Shown here piece by piece: positions 33,201-42,900 of a DNA stretch of 64,000 bases. The notes beneath the pieces were generated by a model, which worked only from the letters and a program-made list of their open reading frames with translations, did no database searches and was not told the origin of the DNA. Numbering within the stretch: position 1 is the stretch's first letter; every line of letters starts with the position of its first letter. The translations under genes and the position numbers were made by a program. The stretch comes from Schistosoma haematobium (taxonomy: Eukaryota > Platyhelminthes > Trematoda > Strigeidida > Schistosomatidae), in the NCBI RefSeq assembly GCF_000699445.3, contig NC_067195.1:86686569-86750568 (forward strand), in the 5' to 3' direction.

Positions 33201-35558
33201 TTACCTACGCCTGTCACCCCTCATGAAGGAGCATAGGCCACCGATCAGCATTCTCCATCAAACTCTGTTTTAGACAATTCTTTCCAGTTACTATTTATCC
33301 TTTTGATGTCTGCTTCCGATTCTTGACTCAGTGTATTCTTTGCCATTCCTCTTTTCAGTTTCCTTTCAGGATTCCAAGTTAGGGCTCATCTCTTGATGCA
33401 GTTTAGTGATTTCCACAATGCATGTTCTATCCACCTCCACCATCTTTCCCTAGTTTCCTCTTCAGCTGGGAGTTGGTATATTCTCTCACACAGTTGGCTA
33501 CTGCTGATGGTGCCCGGTCAACAATCGACATTGAGTATCTTGTGAAGACAATTGTTTATAAATGCCTGTGCCTCTTTGATGATGGTTGTAGTAGTTCTCC
33601 AATTTTCAGCTCCCTACAGTAGAATCGTCCTAATGTTCGCATTGAACAATGGGACTTTGATATTGGTTGATGGCTATTTCTAGTTCCGTATGTTTTTCAA
33701 CTGTAGGAATGCTGCCCTTATATTGTCAATCCTCGCCTTTACGTCTGCATCGGGTCTTCATTGTTCATCGATGATACTGTCCAGGTGCGTGAAAATTTCA
33801 ACATCCTGCAGAGTTTCCTGATTAGGTGTGATTGGGTCGCTATTCTTCGTATTATATTTCAGGATCTTGGTTTTCCCCTTGTGTGTGTTGAGGCCCATTG
33901 ATCCAAAGTGTTGTGACTTTATGTCCGGCTAGTTATCACGTGGTTTATCCACCTTTCAAAATACGACTTATAAAATCTTAGCACTGTGCCAAACCAATGA
34001 TCTTCGACCGGTATGAGCAGCCTAGCGTCCTTATTGGTCCTATGTTCGCCTAACCCGTCCACTTGAGTCCAGAACACAAATACCAGCTTCCAATATGCGA
34101 ATCGAATCATTTATTTCAGACATACTGGGTTTATATATCAACCAAACAAACCGCAACACATTATAAAATAGGAAATAACATTCATACACAATAAAGCCAA
34201 AAAGTGGCTGTGAACGTGGGAGGCAGTAGTCAGTAAACTGAACATAGCTTAAGAACAGTAAATCGTACAATAATAAAATATAAATCAAAATAAAGCTTAT
34301 GGCAGGGGGAATATATACATAATCTAGTTGCTGAATATTTATACCATAAGAATATTTAAGTAATATTAGTTCATTAATATAAACCCAGTATATTTAAAAT
34401 ATTTTTGATTGAGATCATGAAGTGATTGATGTTAGACCCTCACAATTGAAAACCTGGAAGCACTGGACGGCCGTTTCGTCCTATTGTGGGACTCCTCAGC
34501 AGTGCGCATATGCTTTGCATAGTGAGAGCTGGTATTGGTGTTCTGGATTCAAGTGGACGGGTTAAGCGAACATAAGACCAATGAGACGCTAGGCTGCTCA
34601 TACCGGTCGAAGGTCATTGGTTTGGCACAGTGCTAAGATTTTACGTGATTTCTAGGGGCCCATAAAGACACAACTATAACATCAAAACGTAAAAAAATAC
34701 AACAATTATGTATCAAACTAAATCTTACAAGTTTCAGTATGCAAAAATACAATAGTTTTAGTATTTAATGTTTGTATAACAAAAATATAAACATTAACTT
34801 CATATAGAACAGTTCCATAGGTTTAACTTTACCGAATACGTATTTCAACATAGCAGTTTTGTCGTATTGTAATGAAAAGTTCAAAATGTTACTGATAAAC
34901 TTACTACTTACAAAAAGACTTACTGATTTTGGTATTAGTTGATATTCTTAACTGAAGAAAAAAACTTTCTGTAAGCTCATAGAAGTCGTTTGATTTGGTG
35001 GGAGGCGGACATAGACTAACTTGGTCTTTTTTCTTCTTAAACTGTATAGCAATAATGCATTACTTAAATTAGTATTTTGTTTACACAATTCCTCCACATG
35101 TTCTTCTTTTTCAAAAAAAAACAAACAAAATAATAGAAATTCAAGTTACACATGAAACATTGAAGTTTTTCACTGATTTAGTTGCTAATCTTGGTCCAAA
35201 ATTACGTACAGCTACTTTATTATCAAAAGTTAGACGAGTTAGACATGGACCAATCACAGCGGAAAATTCATTACTTATGAAACATTTACATAATATACCT
35301 ATTGAATTTTATCATGAATTTATTCAATGTATCAATGATATATTAATACAATATAAAAAACATGATAAAAATTTATCTATACCATTAGAAATGGATTTTA
35401 TAGAAGATTTGAACTTATTAAAATGTTTAATGAATCGTACACAAGGTAAATATGGTTATCATGTATTTGAGAATTTGTTTCAATGTAATCAATTATATTC
35501 AATAGGATTTGAATGTACTAAACAATATAAATATCGTATGATTCCAATAAATTCTTAA
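30073..35558 (+). CDS. TRUB2: TruB-family pseudouridine synthase, TRUB2-like, six exons
   Basis: Exons: 30073-30205, 30249-30368, 30413-30493 (or from 30437), 30532-30681, 32421-32774, 35137-35558 (TAA). All junctions are GT-AG and keep frame, giving 419 aa (411 with the alternative exon 3); human TRUB2 is about 330 aa. The N-terminus [18 protein letters not shown] fits the TruB 'vYKPxG' motif. Other matches are [21 protein letters not shown] and a C-terminal [12 protein letters not shown]...[14 protein letters not shown] block typical of the TRUB2 subfamily. The family modifies uridines, and TRUB2 acts in mitochondria. The catalytic Asp motif is not convincing (nearest SDFMSGV). Extra length sits in exon 5. 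Three introns are 38-68 nt; introns 4 and 5 are 1.7 and 2.4 kb and hold repeats. The ATG directly follows a splice-acceptor-like ttctag. Confidence 0.85.
30249..30368 (+). CDS. TRUB2: TRUB2 exon 2
   Basis: It joins as [16 protein letters not shown] and ends DIVDSDL in phase 1 at donor gtactt. Confidence 0.75.
30413..30493 (+). CDS. TRUB2: TRUB2 exon 3
   Basis: It encodes [18 protein letters not shown] and then SDFMSGV. An alternative acceptor, tttcttccag, would start it at 30437; both keep frame. The donor is gtgagt. Confidence 0.65.
30532..30681 (+). CDS. TRUB2: TRUB2 exon 4
   Basis: It follows a 38-nt intron ending ttaatag. It encodes [16 protein letters not shown] and [14 protein letters not shown]. 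The donor is gtgagt, phase 1. Confidence 0.8.
31165..31215 (+). repeat. RTE (SR3-like) tail fragment in TRUB2 intron 4
   Basis: The sequence 'gcatatatgtgcctggtcct' followed by tgactgactga repeats the family tail seen at 21735-21780. Confidence 0.6.
32421..32774 (+). CDS. TRUB2: TRUB2 exon 5
   Basis: The acceptor is ttttgtatcag. It begins [20 protein letters not shown], matching the family's helix after the catalytic domain start, and ends [19 protein letters not shown]. The donor is gtatgt. The charged middle (WEEERRRM) is extra relative to the human protein. Confidence 0.82.
33195..33905 (-). repeat. RTE (SR2-like) 3' fragment in TRUB2 intron 5
   Basis: The fragment is a diverged homologue of 22600-23310, with the landmark 'gagcataggccaccgatcag' at the tail and 'caggatcttggttttcc' at the other end. 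It holds only decayed RT C-terminal sequence. Confidence 0.8.
33909..34378 (+). repeat. Diverged LTR related to the 542-bp LTRs at 40389/42075
   Basis: It begins TGTTGTGACTTTATGTCC and follows the 542-bp LTR through 'ccttattggtcctatgt', 'cacttgagtccagaacac' and 'aaaaagtggctgtgaa'. The last 60 bases of the LTR are missing. It lies in TRUB2 intron 5. Confidence 0.8.
34445..34528 (-). repeat. Smalpha-type repeat fragment carrying a hammerhead motif
   Basis: The block 'gaaaacctggaagcactgg' through 'cagcagtgcgcat' is shared with the repeats at 56410-56870 and 57330-57810. Only the ribozyme-bearing end of the repeat is present here. Confidence 0.75.
34460..34505 (-). ncRNA. Hammerhead ribozyme, type I layout, intact core
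   Basis: On the minus strand the parts in order are: stem I strand GCACTG; core CTGAGGA (fits C-U-G-A-N-G-A); stem II GTCC/GGAC closed by CACAATA; core GAAA; minimal stem III AC-GGCC-GT; cleavage-site C; stem I strand CAGTGC. All invariant core bases are present and stem I pairs over 6 bp. Smalpha repeats of schistosomes are known to carry hammerheads with a very short stem III. Activity here is inferred, not shown. Confidence 0.8.
34529..34648 (-). repeat. Inverted piece of the 33909 LTR
   Basis: This block is the reverse complement of about 33971-34088 ('taaaatcttagcactgtgcc' to 'aataccagct'), giving inverted arms of about 117 bp around the Smalpha fragment. Confidence 0.78.
35137..35558 (+). 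CDS. TRUB2: TRUB2 exon 6 (terminal)
   Basis: The acceptor is aataatag. It encodes [16 protein letters not shown], then [18 protein letters not shown], the most TRUB2-like block, and ends at TAA 35556-35558. The codons are very AT-rich (many AAT/TTA). Confidence 0.85.
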
Positions 35559-35754
35559 TTATTATTGATGATTATTATTTGTATATTCCTACAATGTGTA
35601 CATAATGTTTCAATATATTAATTGTATATAAATTTCATGTATTATAACTTTCTGTTTATGAAAATCATCATTTAGAAAAAAATGTTTTGTAAACCTTTGT
35701 ACGAAATGATTATATTATGTTAGGTAAACTCACTTTGAGAGTCTTTTGCTTGTT

Positions 35755-36190
35755 TATTCTTATCAGTCCTACTCACTAACTTCTCGCGGCATTACAGTTG
35801 TTTCCAAAATTGAGAGGACGAATAGCAAACGTCCGGTGTTTTAACCGAGTTAGTGGATACGGAGGATCCACCTAGAAAAGTTGGAAAACCCTAATTCCAA
35901 ACCAATGGTGTACATGGGCTCCAAGATCCTACGGAAACAAATGACGTATGAGCCAGTTATTGATCACGAGCTACCATGTGACTGCATCCTTATGTTGCTC
36001 CACTGTCTTGTGGATTAGACCTTTAGATGAAAGGTTTGAGGTGTTGCCCTCTAAGAAAACCATCTTCTTCGGTTTGAGCACCTGGGCAATATCCCAGCCC
36101 TCACACAATTCGAATGAATGATATATGTGGCGCATATCTGTTTGGTGCCTCCTTGTACCAATGTTTATGTGTTTAAATAAATGAATATAA
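35755..36190 (+). repeat. Dispersed repeat family X, copy 1
   Basis: The repeat shares 'cttctcgcggca', 'gaaattgagaggacgaa'-like, 'ggatccacct', 'tgttgctccactg', 'cagccctcacacaa' and the tail 'ccttgtaccaat...aataaa' with 59640-60160. The reverse-oriented copy is 49160-49445, and the tail alone is at 52190-52250. No coding capacity is seen. Confidence 0.7.
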
Positions 36191-37075
36191 AATTATTATC
36201 AGTAAATGAAAATTGCCTATAAGCACCAGTATTTTTTTTAAATGCATATGACAACCAAGTAGAAAGTGAAGTATGTATGCACTGAATGATAACTATTCTA
36301 CATTAGTTAATTAATAAAATCCAAGAAAATTATATCATTATGTGTTGGTAGCAATTTAGGGCCAGGATTTTGAATGGTGACTTCACGCGGGTTATGGGTT
36401 CAACAAGGCATAACAGAGATTCACTACTGAATCTATAGAACAAAAATGCTAGTTAACATGGAGTCATTGAGGAGTATTACTTCGAGTAATCTCTGTCTGT
36501 GAGACTAAAGTGAGTGTTAGAACTTTTCACAAGGTTCTGTAGAGAGTTCCACTACTATAGTTTCTGGTATAGTGTTCCACTACCTGCTGTTCCTTCTTCT
36601 CCAACTTTAACCTTAGCTGTAATTTGCAACCGAGGCACATACAGGGACTGTTGAGTTTACATAGGATATGTTAGATCATGATTGTATCCATCTATTCTTT
36701 CTGTATTGTACTTGTCACGTGTTTAGGTTCATCTAACTGAGCGGGTTTCATTTCTAAGTTTAAATCGTTTTTTGGTTCCTCTGAACTGACTTTAAGAGTA
36801 AGATACTCTTCTTATCTTTAGGGAACGTGATGGCGTTTTCTCCAGACTATATATTTTGAATCGTTTGAAACCTGGAGTAAGACTCAATATTTGGTACATG
36901 AAAAAGAAGGGTTTATTTAGCGTTAGCTCTTGGTCATCTTAAGAAGTTTGGTTCTGGTGAAGATATCAAGTACACCACTTTTATTTCCTAGTAGTTTTGT
37001 GAAACTACTGCCTGCTATCTGATTTCCGTGTAAAACAGTCGAACAGGAGAACCATTTGCAGTGTTTGACTAATTC
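36191..37075. other. Stretch without recognisable content
   Basis: No gene or repeat was identified. Confidence 0.3.
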
Positions 37076-37079
37076 CTCA

Positions 37080-37260
37080 TCTGAAAACCTCTGAGTGATG
37101 TCCGCTTACCTTAGGAGAGATATCGCTCTCTTAGATAATGTCTAACGAAGAGCGGCAGGAATGATACTCTTCCTCTAAGATAAACTCTACTCAGCTCGTC
37201 TTTACATATTATGAGTGGATTAGGGGAGATGCGATAGAAATGCATAATATCACTTAAAAT
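37080..37260 (+). pseudogene. Possible very old CR1 RT C-terminal fragment
   Basis: The wording 'gagtggattaggggagatgc' followed by 'gatagaaatgcataatatc' resembles the '[11 protein letters not shown]' coding stretch at 7540-7590. No frame is open. This is a weak, by-eye match. Confidence 0.3.
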
Positions 37261-37473
37261 CCGCTTCAGCTAACAAACTGTAGCATTTGTGCTGCACGCA
37301 TCTAACATCGAGTATGATATGATAATTCCAGTTCACTGAATATCTTACAAGACTGGTATCGATATAACTTTAAGAGCCTTTTAGGACTTTTCGAATGAAT
37401 GTTTGACGGAATCCCTTCACGTACAAACTCCTAGATGTAACTCGTTGTTTTGCTTTCTGAAATGAAGTTACTC

Positions 37474-37669
37474 TTAGATGGTGGTTGGAGGTAGTCGACA
37501 GGAAACCCGGGTTCCGTGCTACTTGGGACTCGTCAGCAAGGTGTACCTGTAATCCTGAAGGAACTGGTGCTCCCTGGCGGATTCGATCTCGTGTCACCCA
37601 GCTTCACAGTCAGACGTTACCACTGAGCCATTCAGGGTTTCCTGTCGACTACCTCCAACCACCATCTAA
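37474..37669 (-). repeat. tRNA-like fold-back repeat with perfect 35-bp inverted ends
   Basis: Positions 37474-37508 and 37635-37669 are exact inverted repeats over 35 bases. Between them, on the minus strand, are an A-box-like TGGCTCAGTGGTAACG and a B-box-like GATCGAATCC about 37 bases apart. They are followed by a decayed hammerhead (CTGACGA, GTCC/GCAC, GGAA, ACCCGGGT). The arrangement fits a Smalpha-type, pol III-derived short element. The sequence beyond 37670 ('atatatagtgcccacagtgt') resembles 54068-54190. Confidence 0.75.
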
Positions 37670-37835
37670 TCTCAATATATAGTGCCCACAGTGTCGAGTC
37701 ACCTAGACTGGTGGCCACATGGCAACATGATCGATAGCATTCGATCTGCACTAATGAGGACTAGACAAGCATGACATTGATCGCCACCCAGTGATCAATC
37801 AATTGTGATGAAGTCACTCTCCTTGATTCCATACA
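37670..37835. repeat. Dispersed repeat shared with 54040-54195
   Basis: Shared wording includes 'atatagtgc.cac..tgt.gagtcac', 'gatcgatag', 'gaactaaacaa'-like and 'gaccaatcaatgtg'-like stretches. The identity is moderate. Confidence 0.5.
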
Positions 37836-39355
37836 TGCATTCCTTTGATCCTTTAATTCCAGATAAGACGGTTATAGTTTATTTCTTATTGTAGCCTTTG
37901 TTTTTTAGTCGTTTCTACTGACTTTTTAAGATCCTCGTTATCTATTTCTACGTTGTTTTACTTTGTCCTGATTATAAATGCTGCCATATCGATTTGTTCC
38001 CTCTCAGATTGTTTCACTTGAACAGATTGAAATTGTGTTTTGATTGTGAATTGAGGCACACTTTCATAACTGGAAACACACTGCTATAACGAAGTTAAGT
38101 AGTACTTTTTGAAAATACGATATTCCCAGAAGAAATAGAATAATGTTCTTGCATTAGCAAAACACCAATTTTTGTAACTGAATGGGTTATTATACTGTAC
38201 TGAACATTTAATAGTTGACATAATGGGCGGTGATATTTGTATAGTACAGTTAACTCCAAACGAACGAAGATTGGAATTAGTAATAACTCTGGATGTTAGT
38301 TCAAATGCTAGATCCCTATCCTTAACTTTAACTGGGTAGGAGTACTCCATAGTTTGATGTACAGCTGTCAAGACACATTGAGGCTGCTGAATCTGATGAT
38401 ATGTTCCTTATTGGGTACGCCACACCCAATCTTTCATCTTCAGCAAACGTGCGTGCATAAGAGTTAATTGTTGAAATGGGACTGAAGACATCAAAATGTT
38501 TATGTATTAAATGCCTATAAGGTATCGGAAATTCGCTTAGTTGGCTGTTTGGTTGACGTCAGACCTTACTAGGCTGAAATTATACTTAGGTCGCCACTTT
38601 CTCACATCAGGATTAATTCATGGGTAAACAAAACATTCTATGATGAAAATTGTAGTTGTTTGGATACCGAGATTCGTTAACTCATGGTGTTGGAATATTT
38701 TTGGAATAAAAGGATGATTATTGCCATCAGAGACATCGCAGATGACAGATGTTTGAATATCAGATAAGATTCTTTCCAGTATGTGTCATATGCTTGTTAA
38801 TTAGCCATGTTTTCAAGATTGATATCCTTTTGTCATATTAGAGTGTTGGTTTCTCTTCATGATAAGGTATATGCTATGATACTAGTGTGTCCCCTGATGA
38901 ACCGGGAGTCGGTTTAGAAATGGAAGTTGTCGTTTAGTTGTCTAGCTTTTCGAGGCGAATGCTGATCGTACGGTGAAGAATTAACGTGAGGGTTGATAAC
39001 CGGTAATTATGGTAAACTCACGTCCTTGTAATGAGGGTCTGAAATGTTTGGCAACTAAATACATCGACAGTAATCCAACCCCTTAGGCTAGGCTGCGTGT
39101 TTGTCGGGCAATAATCGGTTGAAAAAGAGCACTAAATGTTTGGTAACGTTGTTGAATTTCTTTTGGAAAACTGTCTCCGGTTTGCGAGACATCGTTGCAC
39201 ATAATAAAGTGGGTCGTATGATTTAAGTTTAGATAGGACACCATAGTGGCATCCTGTCTCACTGTCTTTTAAAGGATAGGACGGGAGACTGAAAACTTCA
39301 CTTTCTTTCGTCCTCATCTTAACGGAATTCATATGGCTCTAATTTTTATGAACGG
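37836..39355. other. Stretch with one unassigned frame
   Basis: The minus frame 38084-38371 (95 codons; FGVNCTIQISPPIMSTIKCS) looks protein-like, but I do not recognise it and found no splice partner. The rest holds nothing I can support. Confidence 0.25.
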
Positions 39356-39359
39356 AATA

Positions 39360-40010
39360 GAGGAAGCTTTCGCCTAGCGGGCTCCCGTAGCCAGTAGTAG
39401 TGAATCACCGATATCCCCATTCTGGGATCTGGGTATTTTTGACGGTAAAAGAGAAAAAATGCTCGCGATTTAGAACGGGATACTGACATGAGTCCATAAG
39501 CATATTACATGTTTTTTCTTGAAGAACTCCTGAGAAGTTACTTGGACCACCCCAGCCGTTAGCGAACTCCGGATTTTGATTGCCCAAGAGTAGTAAATTG
39601 TGTGCCTAAAGTAGGTTGGGGTATGCTGTGTTGGGACTAAGCTTAAGCAGGTATTTAAGAGGATGTTCAGAAGTATTTAGGATTTTCTACGTCATTAAAA
39701 GGTCAGCCCTAATACGCCCTTCCTCTAATGCGTAAAGGTTCAGTGATTGAAGGTGCTCTTAATAAGACTTGAATTTGATACCATGAACTGGTTTCGTGGC
39801 TCGTTGAATACGTTCCAGCGTGTTCTTATTCTTTGGAGTGAGGGAGGAAACACTACCTTTCCGTTCTCTAGATGGGGACATATAAAACTGTTGGAAATTA
39901 TGTAGGAAATTCTTCCATCGGACCTGCCGAAAATGTACTTCAACTTTACCAGTGCAAGATTTGCTCGGTAGGCATTTTTGTTGAAGTTGATGTAAGACCT
40001 CAGACAGTAG
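39360..40010 (+). repeat. Unclassified dispersed repeat, copy 2 (5' part)
   Basis: It is the homologue of 8424-9220 in the same orientation. It is followed at 40389 by a young LTR element, and the matching 3' part of the repeat appears at 42770-42890. The LTR element may therefore have split it. Confidence 0.6.
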
Positions 40011-40388
40011 GGTACTAGCACCTATAGATCCTTTCCAACTTGGAATGCATCTGAAAGGTGGCTATCAAAGTTGTGGTTGTAGTCTGCAACATATCTCTGT
40101 CCGTTGTTATCTTCCCAACCTTGAAGTCAACTCAGATCCTCTTGAAGTTCCATCTTATCATTTTGGCTGTAAGCTACACGTCAGTGAAAATTACTGTCAG
40201 AATACAGTTGCTGAGGAGGGTCTCTTATATAAATCAAGGAGAGAATAAATCCTAGTTCTAAGCCCTAAGGGCCCCTACTAGGATATTCTGTGGCCCAAAG
40301 AAATGTTACGATTACCCTGACTCTAAAATCTCGATCGTTTAGTTATGAAGTAAGCCAGTCTCTTGACACCTAATGGTTTAAACCTCCT

Positions 40389-40930
40389 TGTTATGACCTT
40401 GGATGTCTGACTTTTCGATCACACGACTTATCTACCAATCCGGATACGACTTATACGAATCTTCACACTAGGCCAACCAATGACGTTTAACCGGTGTGGG
40501 CAGTTTAGTGTCCTTATTGGTCCTATGTCCTACGAGCCCTTCCACTTGAGTCCAGAACAAGATACCAGCTTCCGAATCAGGGCAGATCAGACCAGAATCA
40601 GAGCAGATCGTTTATTTCAGGCATACTTAGTTTATATATCAATCACACAGACCGCAACGTACCATAAAATAGGAAATAATATTTGTACACAAATAAGCCC
40701 AAAAAGTGGCTGTGAATGTGGGAGGCAGTAGTTAATAAACTGAACATAACTTAAGAACCGTAAATCGTACAATAATAAGTTATAGGTCAAAATAAAGCTT
40801 ATAATAAGAGGAATATAAATATATGTAATGTAATTGTTGAATAATTATACAATAAGAATATTTATAGAATATTAGTCCATTAATAGTCCTCGGGAGTTAC
40901 CTGTAATTTAATCTCCACTCGGACATAACA
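40389..40930 (-). repeat. 3' LTR of the compact element
   Basis: It is identical by eye with 42075-42616. The 83-codon frame within it recurs in the other LTR and is not a gene. Confidence 0.92.
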
Positions 40931-41002
40931 CCTCCCCCCTTTTTTTTTTTTGAAAAACCCAACTTTAGATTCTGATTAAAAAAAAAAGAATCATATGTGA
41001 CT

Positions 41003-41890
41003 TTAAATTCCTCGACATTCTCCTCCTCCTCGAAATAATGTTGGGTCCTTATGGCTCCAAATTACAACTAGTAGGACTTTATTTAAACCATGTTTCTTGT
41101 ATTGACTGGAGAATCCACTAAAAATGACTAGATGATGATGAACGACCATCGACTTGAGGTCATTACTTCCAAATTCATTATGAATCTCGTTAGTAGATAA
41201 TGAGTCATTAAGAAAGTCAACGCCTAACAAAATTAAATTAGATTTTTGACCATCATTTGAAACAGCCGACATATTTTCTTCATTGTTATAAGAAGTTTCA
41301 TTAAAATTATATGTATTATTCTGAGAACCAATATTTGGTACATTGTCATTAGAAATCGGATAAGTCGACTCAATATCAATTTCTGTCTTCCGGTGATTTC
41401 GAGTAACATCTGGTACAATTGGGTTCATCGTGTTGCTCCAGTTATTTTCTGAATACGAGTCCCCACAGCTTTCTCGACTAATAGCACGTGGATCACAATT
41501 TTGTTCGAGCTGGAGTTTATTTTCAGAGCTAGACAGAACCAGTAGCGTTTCATTCAATTCTGGACTCTGGGCTTCATCTACAGGATCTGGTTCTTGATCA
41601 TCTGGTATTGTCACAACTTCATGAGCATTTAGAACAGTATTTTCTTGCTGTGAGCCGGATACGTTACAAATATTACGTTCTGATTCAGGTATAAGGGGAT
41701 GTGAATCCTCCACAGGATATGCTTCTGAATTGTCCATTGCTGCACCATTATCTGCATGATATATAGATTTCTTATTTTCTGCTTGAATGCAAAGTCTGCC
41801 CAAAACTGTTATAAATAGCTCTTGTTGCAAGGCAAACATCTTCTGCTGGTGCTGTAATATTAACCGCAACTGTTCGAAAGAAATCGACAT
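41003..41890 (-). CDS. Gag-like ORF of the compact LTR element
   Basis: The 295-codon ORF starts MSISFEQLRLILQHQQKMFA, a Gln-rich helical N-terminus typical of gag proteins of LTR retrotransposons. The acidic, Asn/Ser-rich middle has no zinc finger. The end (WSHKDPTLFRGGGECRGI) looks like read-through of the region normally near the 3' end of a complete element, so an internal deletion probably fused gag to the 3' end. ATG 41890 is the first in frame after the primer-site region. The frame is fully open, consistent with youth. Its role, if any, in mobilisation is unknown. Confidence 0.65.
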   Translation of the reverse strand: MSISFEQLRLILQHQQKMFALQQELFITVLGRLCIQAENKKSIYHADNGAAMDNSEAYPVEDSHPLIPESERNICNVSGSQQENTVLNAHEVVTIPDDQEPDPVDEAQSPELNETLLVLSSSENKLQLEQNCDPRAISRESCGDSYSENNWSNTMNPIVPDVTRNHRKTEIDIESTYPISNDNVPNIGSQNNTYNFNETSYNNEENMSAVSNDGQKSNLILLGVDFLNDSLSTNEIHNEFGSNDLKSMVVHHHLVIFSGFSSQYKKHGLNKVLLVVIWSHKDPTLFRGGGECRGI

Positions 41891-41993
41891 TTTTTTTTTT
41901 TGCCAATAATATTAGCTCCAAAAATCACCGGCAATTATACAGCTAATTTATTTCCAAAATCTGAGTCACCACTTGTATTATTATTATTTCTTT

Positions 41994-42074
41994 GTTGCCA
42001 AAATCCCCGTCGCCAGTTGTTATGACCTTGCGTCTCCCAATTATTTTGTTTTTGCCAAAATCCCCGTCGCCAAT
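41994..42074 (-). repeat. Duplicated LTR/primer-site junction
   Basis: The string 'ttgccaaaatccccgtcgcca' plus the first bases of the LTR (ttgttatgacctt) occurs twice, at about 41994-42030 and 42053-42087, about 60 bases apart. The inner copy ends about 13 bases into the LTR. Confidence 0.8.
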
Positions 42075-42616
42075 TGTTATGACCTTGGATGTCTGACTTT
42101 TCGATCACACGACTTATCTACCAATCCGGATACGACTTATACGAATCTTCACACTAGGCCAACCAATGACGTTTAACCGGTGTGGGCAGTTTAGTGTCCT
42201 TATTGGTCCTATGTCCTACGAGCCCTTCCACTTGAGTCCAGAACAAGATACCAGCTTCCGAATCAGGGCAGATCAGACCAGAATCAGAGCAGATCGTTTA
42301 TTTCAGGCATACTTAGTTTATATATCAATCACACAGACCGCAACGTACCATAAAATAGGAAATAATATTTGTACACAAATAAGCCCAAAAAGTGGCTGTG
42401 AATGTGGGAGGCAGTAGTTAATAAACTGAACATAACTTAAGAACCGTAAATCGTACAATAATAAGTTATAGGTCAAAATAAAGCTTATAATAAGAGGAAT
42501 ATAAATATATGTAATGTAATTGTTGAATAATTATACAATAAGAATATTTATAGAATATTAGTCCATTAATAGTCCTCGGGAGTTACCTGTAATTTAATCT
42601 CCACTCGGACATAACA
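42075..42616 (-). repeat. 5' LTR of the compact element
   Basis: It begins (minus strand) TGTTATGTCC and ends GGTCATAACA. It is followed on the plus strand by the target duplication CTCCT. Confidence 0.92.
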
Positions 42617-42769
42617 CTCCTGATGAAACATATGTAGTTGACCCTATCAATAACTTCTGAGAAGTAAATGCGAATAATATCAACTCTCCTTAAGTGACTA
42701 AAGATTATTGTCCATCTGTCCACCGCAGTCAGCAGGTTGGTTGAAATGCTTAAAAACACTGTTCTGCCA

Positions 42770-42900
42770 AAAGATCAGCCTTTAGGGCCTAACAACTTAG
42801 AAACCCTGGTTTTGGCTCGTCTAAGTGGGGCTGCACTACAGAATAAACTTTCGGATTGAAGACAAATTGATCGATTAGTTTGGCTGGAGAAGAATGAGTA
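42770..42900 (+). repeat. Unclassified dispersed repeat, copy 2 (3' part)
   Basis: It matches 9260-9390 ('gattgaagacaaatt.atcgat.ag'). Confidence 0.5.

Larger units (their letters stand above)
40389..42616 (-). mobile_element. Compact non-autonomous LTR retrotransposon
   Basis: Two 542-bp LTRs (40389-40930 and 42075-42616) with ends TGTTATG/CATAACA enclose only about 1.14 kb. The element is bounded by a 5-bp target duplication, CTCCT, at 40384-40388 and 42617-42621. On the minus strand a purine tract (a long A run, then GGGGGGAGG; plus strand 40931-40951) abuts the 3' LTR. A primer-site-like TTGGCGACGGGGAT abuts the 5' LTR. The interior has one ORF and no protease, RT or integrase. The LTRs look identical, so the insertion is recent and must have used enzymes in trans. 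Confidence 0.93.

Noticed and set aside
40480..40731. 83-codon frame repeated at 42166-42417
   Set aside because: It lies within the 542-bp LTRs and is identical only because the LTRs are.
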